Positions 6,107-7,655 of a stretch of DNA of 7,655 nt are shown in pieces. A program made the position numbers and the translations under genes. Position 1 is the stretch's first letter. Every line of letters starts with the position of its first letter. The notes below the pieces were generated by a model. That model was not told where the DNA came from and did no database searches. It was given only the letters and a program-made list of their open reading frames with translations. The stretch covers positions 1-7,655 of the forward strand of contig JAFNJA010000102.1 in NCBI GenBank assembly GCA_017601265.1, read 5' to 3'. This DNA is from Candidatus Brockarchaeota archaeon. Its GTDB lineage: Archaea; Thermoproteota; EX4484-205; DTQO01.

Positions 6107-6130
6107 GCCTCTTTGCGTCAACATGCGGCA

Positions 6131-6151
6131 TCGACCGAAGGTCGAATTCGA
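6131..6151 (-). other. Overlapping inverted repeat and palindrome before the NodB-like gene
   Basis: TCGACC (6131-6136) and GGTCGA (6140-6145) form a 6-pair stem with a 3-base loop. The perfect 10-base palindrome TCGAATTCGA (6142-6151) overlaps its second arm. RNA could form the stem, while a dimeric protein could bind the palindrome. Both lie 40-60 bases upstream of the ATG at 6091. Confidence 0.35.
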
Positions 6152-6160
6152 ATGCGCGTA

Positions 6161-6174
6161 AAGCCTTTCGGCTT
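6161..6174 (-). other. GNRA-loop hairpin between the DUF1284-like and NodB-like genes
   Basis: The minus-strand transcript reads AAGCC-GAAA-GGCUU: a 5-pair stem capped by a GNRA tetraloop, starting 12 bases after the TAG stop at 6187. No T-run follows, so it is a weak terminator candidate and more likely a stability or processing hairpin, if functional. Confidence 0.35.
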
Positions 6175-6186
6175 GCCCCGGTCCGG

Positions 6187-7200
6187 CTACTTAGGGCTTT
6201 GCCTTGAAAATTCCCGCATCAGCGCCTCCCTGCCCTTCGCGTAGCTTTCGTTGTTCTTGGTCCTCGCGCCGCAGTCGTCCCACCAGACCGAGGGGCTGGG
6301 GCTTTCGAACCTGCAGATGTCGAGCGTGCTGGGAATCCTCTCGAAGATCAGCCTGTAGAGCTCTCCCGCCTTCAACGTGGCCCCGTATGTCAAGCCCAGC
6401 TTCTGGAGCGTGCGCAAGTCCCTGAGCTGGTTCGTCAATCCCCCGGAGCCCTTGACGTTCACGCACGCGTTCAGCCCTGGGGCCCTGTTCGGGCAGGGGG
6501 CGCACATCATCCAATCCGCCCCCTCCGCCATGGTGACGAGGGTGTCAGGCTCCTTTAGGGCGAGCTGCAAGAGTTCCGGGAGGTTGTCCTCCCTGTACGG
6601 CGGCCTCACTCCCGACCCGTACTGGCAAACGGAGCATACCAAGATGTGGGGGCGGACCCTTATCCCCGTTCTCCGCGCCGCGTGCATCGCCCTTAACGAC
6701 TCCTCCTTCTCCCTTTCCAGCTCCTCCCCGCTCCTTGGGGCGATGATGGCGTTTATGCCCGCCTTCCTCCCCCTCTCGTAGTTGCCACTCCTCGCCATGG
6801 GGCAACCCTTCCACGCGTCCGAGCCGGACCCGGAGGAATCGTAACAGCATATCCCGGAAACCGTTTCAATCCTGTCCAGCAGCCTGTTGAAAAGTATCCT
6901 CGCCGTCACCGTTTCGCCTGGAACGAAATTGAGCCTCATGAGGATCTCCAAATCCCTCCTCCGGTTGAATTCGGCGCCCTCGGGGGTGTCATCCTCCGTC
7001 CCCGGGTCCTGGAAAGAGAACACGTCGCCAACGTTGCACCTTAGCGTGACGGGCGTGTCCGGGTTTTTCCTTACCGCGTCAAGCAACCTCTCGATCTTCC
7101 CGTTATTGGGCACGGAGCCGCCTTTGCCGACGGAGCAGATCGCGCACAAAGCTTGGTAGGGCCTGATCGTGATCGACTGACAGCCTCTTCCACCGTTCAC
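6187..7200 (-). CDS. Uncharacterised protein with two tandem DUF1284-like cysteine-rich repeats
   Basis: The 337-residue soluble protein has two related halves, residues ~11-148 and ~181-328, joined by a charged helix (~158-178). Each opens with an RP motif and a C-x2-C pair: IRPYQALCAIC (C19, C22) and VRPHILVCSVC (C189, C192). Each continues with a helix ending NPDTPVT or EPDTLVT, then a helix and turn (LEILMRLNFVPGETVTA; LRTLQKLGLTYGATLKA), and closes with a cysteine segment (GICCY...KGC; DICRF...DDC). The second half also has C233-x2-C236-P with C246, as in CAPCPN. The opening, PDT and CAPCP motifs match my memory of DUF1284, a family of about 120 residues; the first half lacks the CAPCP pair. 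The cysteines suggest an Fe-S or zinc site, an inference only. The start is GTG with GAGGG 9 bases upstream and a TATA-like element at 7233-7241. It is probably cotranscribed with the NodB-like gene. Function unknown. Confidence 0.82.
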   Translation of the reverse strand: MNGGRGCQSITIRPYQALCAICSVGKGGSVPNNGKIERLLDAVRKNPDTPVTLRCNVGDVFSFQDPGTEDDTPEGAEFNRRRDLEILMRLNFVPGETVTARILFNRLLDRIETVSGICCYDSSGSGSDAWKGCPMARSGNYERGRKAGINAIIAPRSGEELEREKEESLRAMHAARRTGIRVRPHILVCSVCQYGSGVRPPYREDNLPELLQLALKEPDTLVTMAEGADWMMCAPCPNRAPGLNACVNVKGSGGLTNQLRDLRTLQKLGLTYGATLKAGELYRLIFERIPSTLDICRFESPSPSVWWDDCGARTKNNESYAKGREALMREFSRQSPK

Positions 7201-7209
7201 TTGCTCAAA

Positions 7210-7214
7210 CCCTC
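7210..7214 (-). promoter_or_regulatory. Shine-Dalgarno sequence of the DUF1284-like gene
   Basis: GAGGG on the minus strand lies 9 bases before the GTG at 7200. It supports this GTG start, since no ATG follows before the first conserved residues. Confidence 0.45.
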
Positions 7215-7232
7215 GTGACCGAAATCGGCGCC

Positions 7233-7241
7233 GTTTATAAT
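7233..7241 (-). promoter_or_regulatory. TATA box of the DUF1284-like gene
   Basis: ATTATAAAC on the minus strand is the best TATA-box match in the window, centred about 38 bases before the GTG at 7200. It should drive the DUF1284-like gene and probably the NodB-like gene behind it. Confidence 0.5.
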
Positions 7242-7367
7242 CCTTGCTTCCACGTCGTCCGATAGGAACTGCCAGCGCTCACTCGATCCGACGCGAACGG
7301 GCATCGAAAAAAGGCGTCAAGACAAAAAGGTTCGCCGAGATTTCGTAACCATGGAGGTGCGCAACGC

Positions 7368-7373
7368 ATTTAT
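7368..7373 (+). promoter_or_regulatory. TATA-like element of the M55 peptidase gene
   Basis: ATTTAT within GCATTTATGG is centred about 35 bases before the ATG at 7406. The same ATTTAT core occurs at 2549-2554. With no Shine-Dalgarno sequence directly before the ATG, the transcript may have a very short leader. Confidence 0.4.
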
Positions 7374-7405
7374 GGCTAACGAAACTTCGCGGCGACAGAC
7401 GAACC

Positions 7406-7655
7406 ATGAAGGTTTTCGTGTGCACGGATATGGAAGGGGTCAGCGGGGTCCACTCGAGGTTGGTTTGGGACGTGAAGAGCGAAATGTACCGATTGGGACG
7501 GAAGATGCTTACGAGCGACGTAAACGCCGCGGTGGAGGGCGCTCTGGAAGCGGGGGCGACCCGCGTGGTGGTGAACGACGGGCACGGCGAGCCGAACAAC
7601 ATCCTGCTGGAAGAGCTGAACCCGAACGCTGAGTACGAGTGCGGCGTGAGCGCTG
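7406..7655 (+). CDS. M55-family D-aminopeptidase (DppA type), 5' part only
   Basis: The first 83 codons of a gene that runs off the right edge are seen. The start MKVFVCTDMEGVSGV is the hallmark N-terminus of peptidase family M55, zinc enzymes that release N-terminal D-amino acids such as D-alanine from peptides. D8, E10 and H60 (in VVVNDGHGEPNN) fall at the same numbers as the first three zinc ligands of Bacillus DppA (D8, E10, H60). The later ligands lie beyond the window. The helix between them (LTSDVNAAVEGALEAGATRV) is also typical. The ATG is supported by this numbering and by the TATA-like element at 7368-7373. The gene diverges from the DUF1284-like gene across 205 bases. Most archaea lack D-amino-acid peptidoglycan, so scavenging or another peptide substrate is plausible. 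The missing part could change details of function but hardly the family. Confidence 0.88.
   Translation, partial: MKVFVCTDMEGVSGVHSRLVWDVKSEMYRLGRKMLTSDVNAAVEGALEAGATRVVVNDGHGEPNNILLEELNPNAEYECGVSA

Noticed and set aside
6092..6124. Longer start (ATG at 6124) for the NodB-like protein
   Set aside because: The extra 11 residues look random, and the Shine-Dalgarno sequence at 6101-6106 lies inside them and serves the ATG at 6091.
7351..7632. 93-codon open frame starting before the M55 gene on the same strand
   Set aside because: It overlaps the M55 start in another frame and gives an Arg/Gly-rich peptide, whereas the M55 frame shows family residues at exact positions.
1..7655. tRNA genes, CRISPR repeats, insertion sequences or attachment sites
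   Set aside because: I found no T-loop-type sequence outside coding regions, no regularly spaced repeats, no transposase or integrase frame and no long terminal inverted repeats.

Overview
The window looks like a piece of an archaeal chromosome, although this is inferred without a database search. Five gene starts (62, 2524, 2585, 7200, 7406) have a TATA-like element centred about 29-38 bases upstream, as expected for archaeal promoters with very short leaders. AGG is a favoured arginine codon and ATA is used freely. TTG and GTG starts occur beside ATG, and the protein families fit an archaeon. The base composition is fairly GC-rich. I see no rRNA or tRNA gene, CRISPR array, transposase, integrase or plasmid function.

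Left third (1-3007): a PLP-dependent sugar-aminotransferase-type protein (62-1300, +) converges on a membrane protein (1346-2524, -) that fuses a GNAT acetyltransferase to a site-2-protease-type M50 metalloprotease. Only 60 bases separate the fusion's start from that of a second, stand-alone GNAT acetyltransferase (2585-3007, +), and one AT-rich element between them could drive both.

Middle (3008-3390): about 380 bases with no convincing gene. It contains two adjacent predicted hairpins, a G-rich tract and a short direct repeat.

Right part (3391-7200, all -): in order of transcription there is a 337-residue protein made of two DUF1284-like cysteine-rich repeats, then a 581-residue protein with an amidotransferase-like N-terminal domain and a NodB-like (polysaccharide-deacetylase-fold) domain, then a TIM-barrel protein resembling aldo/keto reductases. 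The first two are probably cotranscribed. The third has its own TATA-like element and lies beyond a T-rich terminator-like stretch. Diverging from this group at 7406 is the start of an M55 (DppA-type) D-aminopeptidase cut by the window edge.

An aminotransferase, a deacetylase-fold protein, an oxidoreductase-like barrel and a D-aminopeptidase together hint at processing of amino sugars or D-amino-acid peptides. No gene here names a substrate, so that link is only a hypothesis. The most unusual items are the GNAT-M50 fusion, the tandem DUF1284-like protein and the amidotransferase-like/NodB composite with altered metal motifs.
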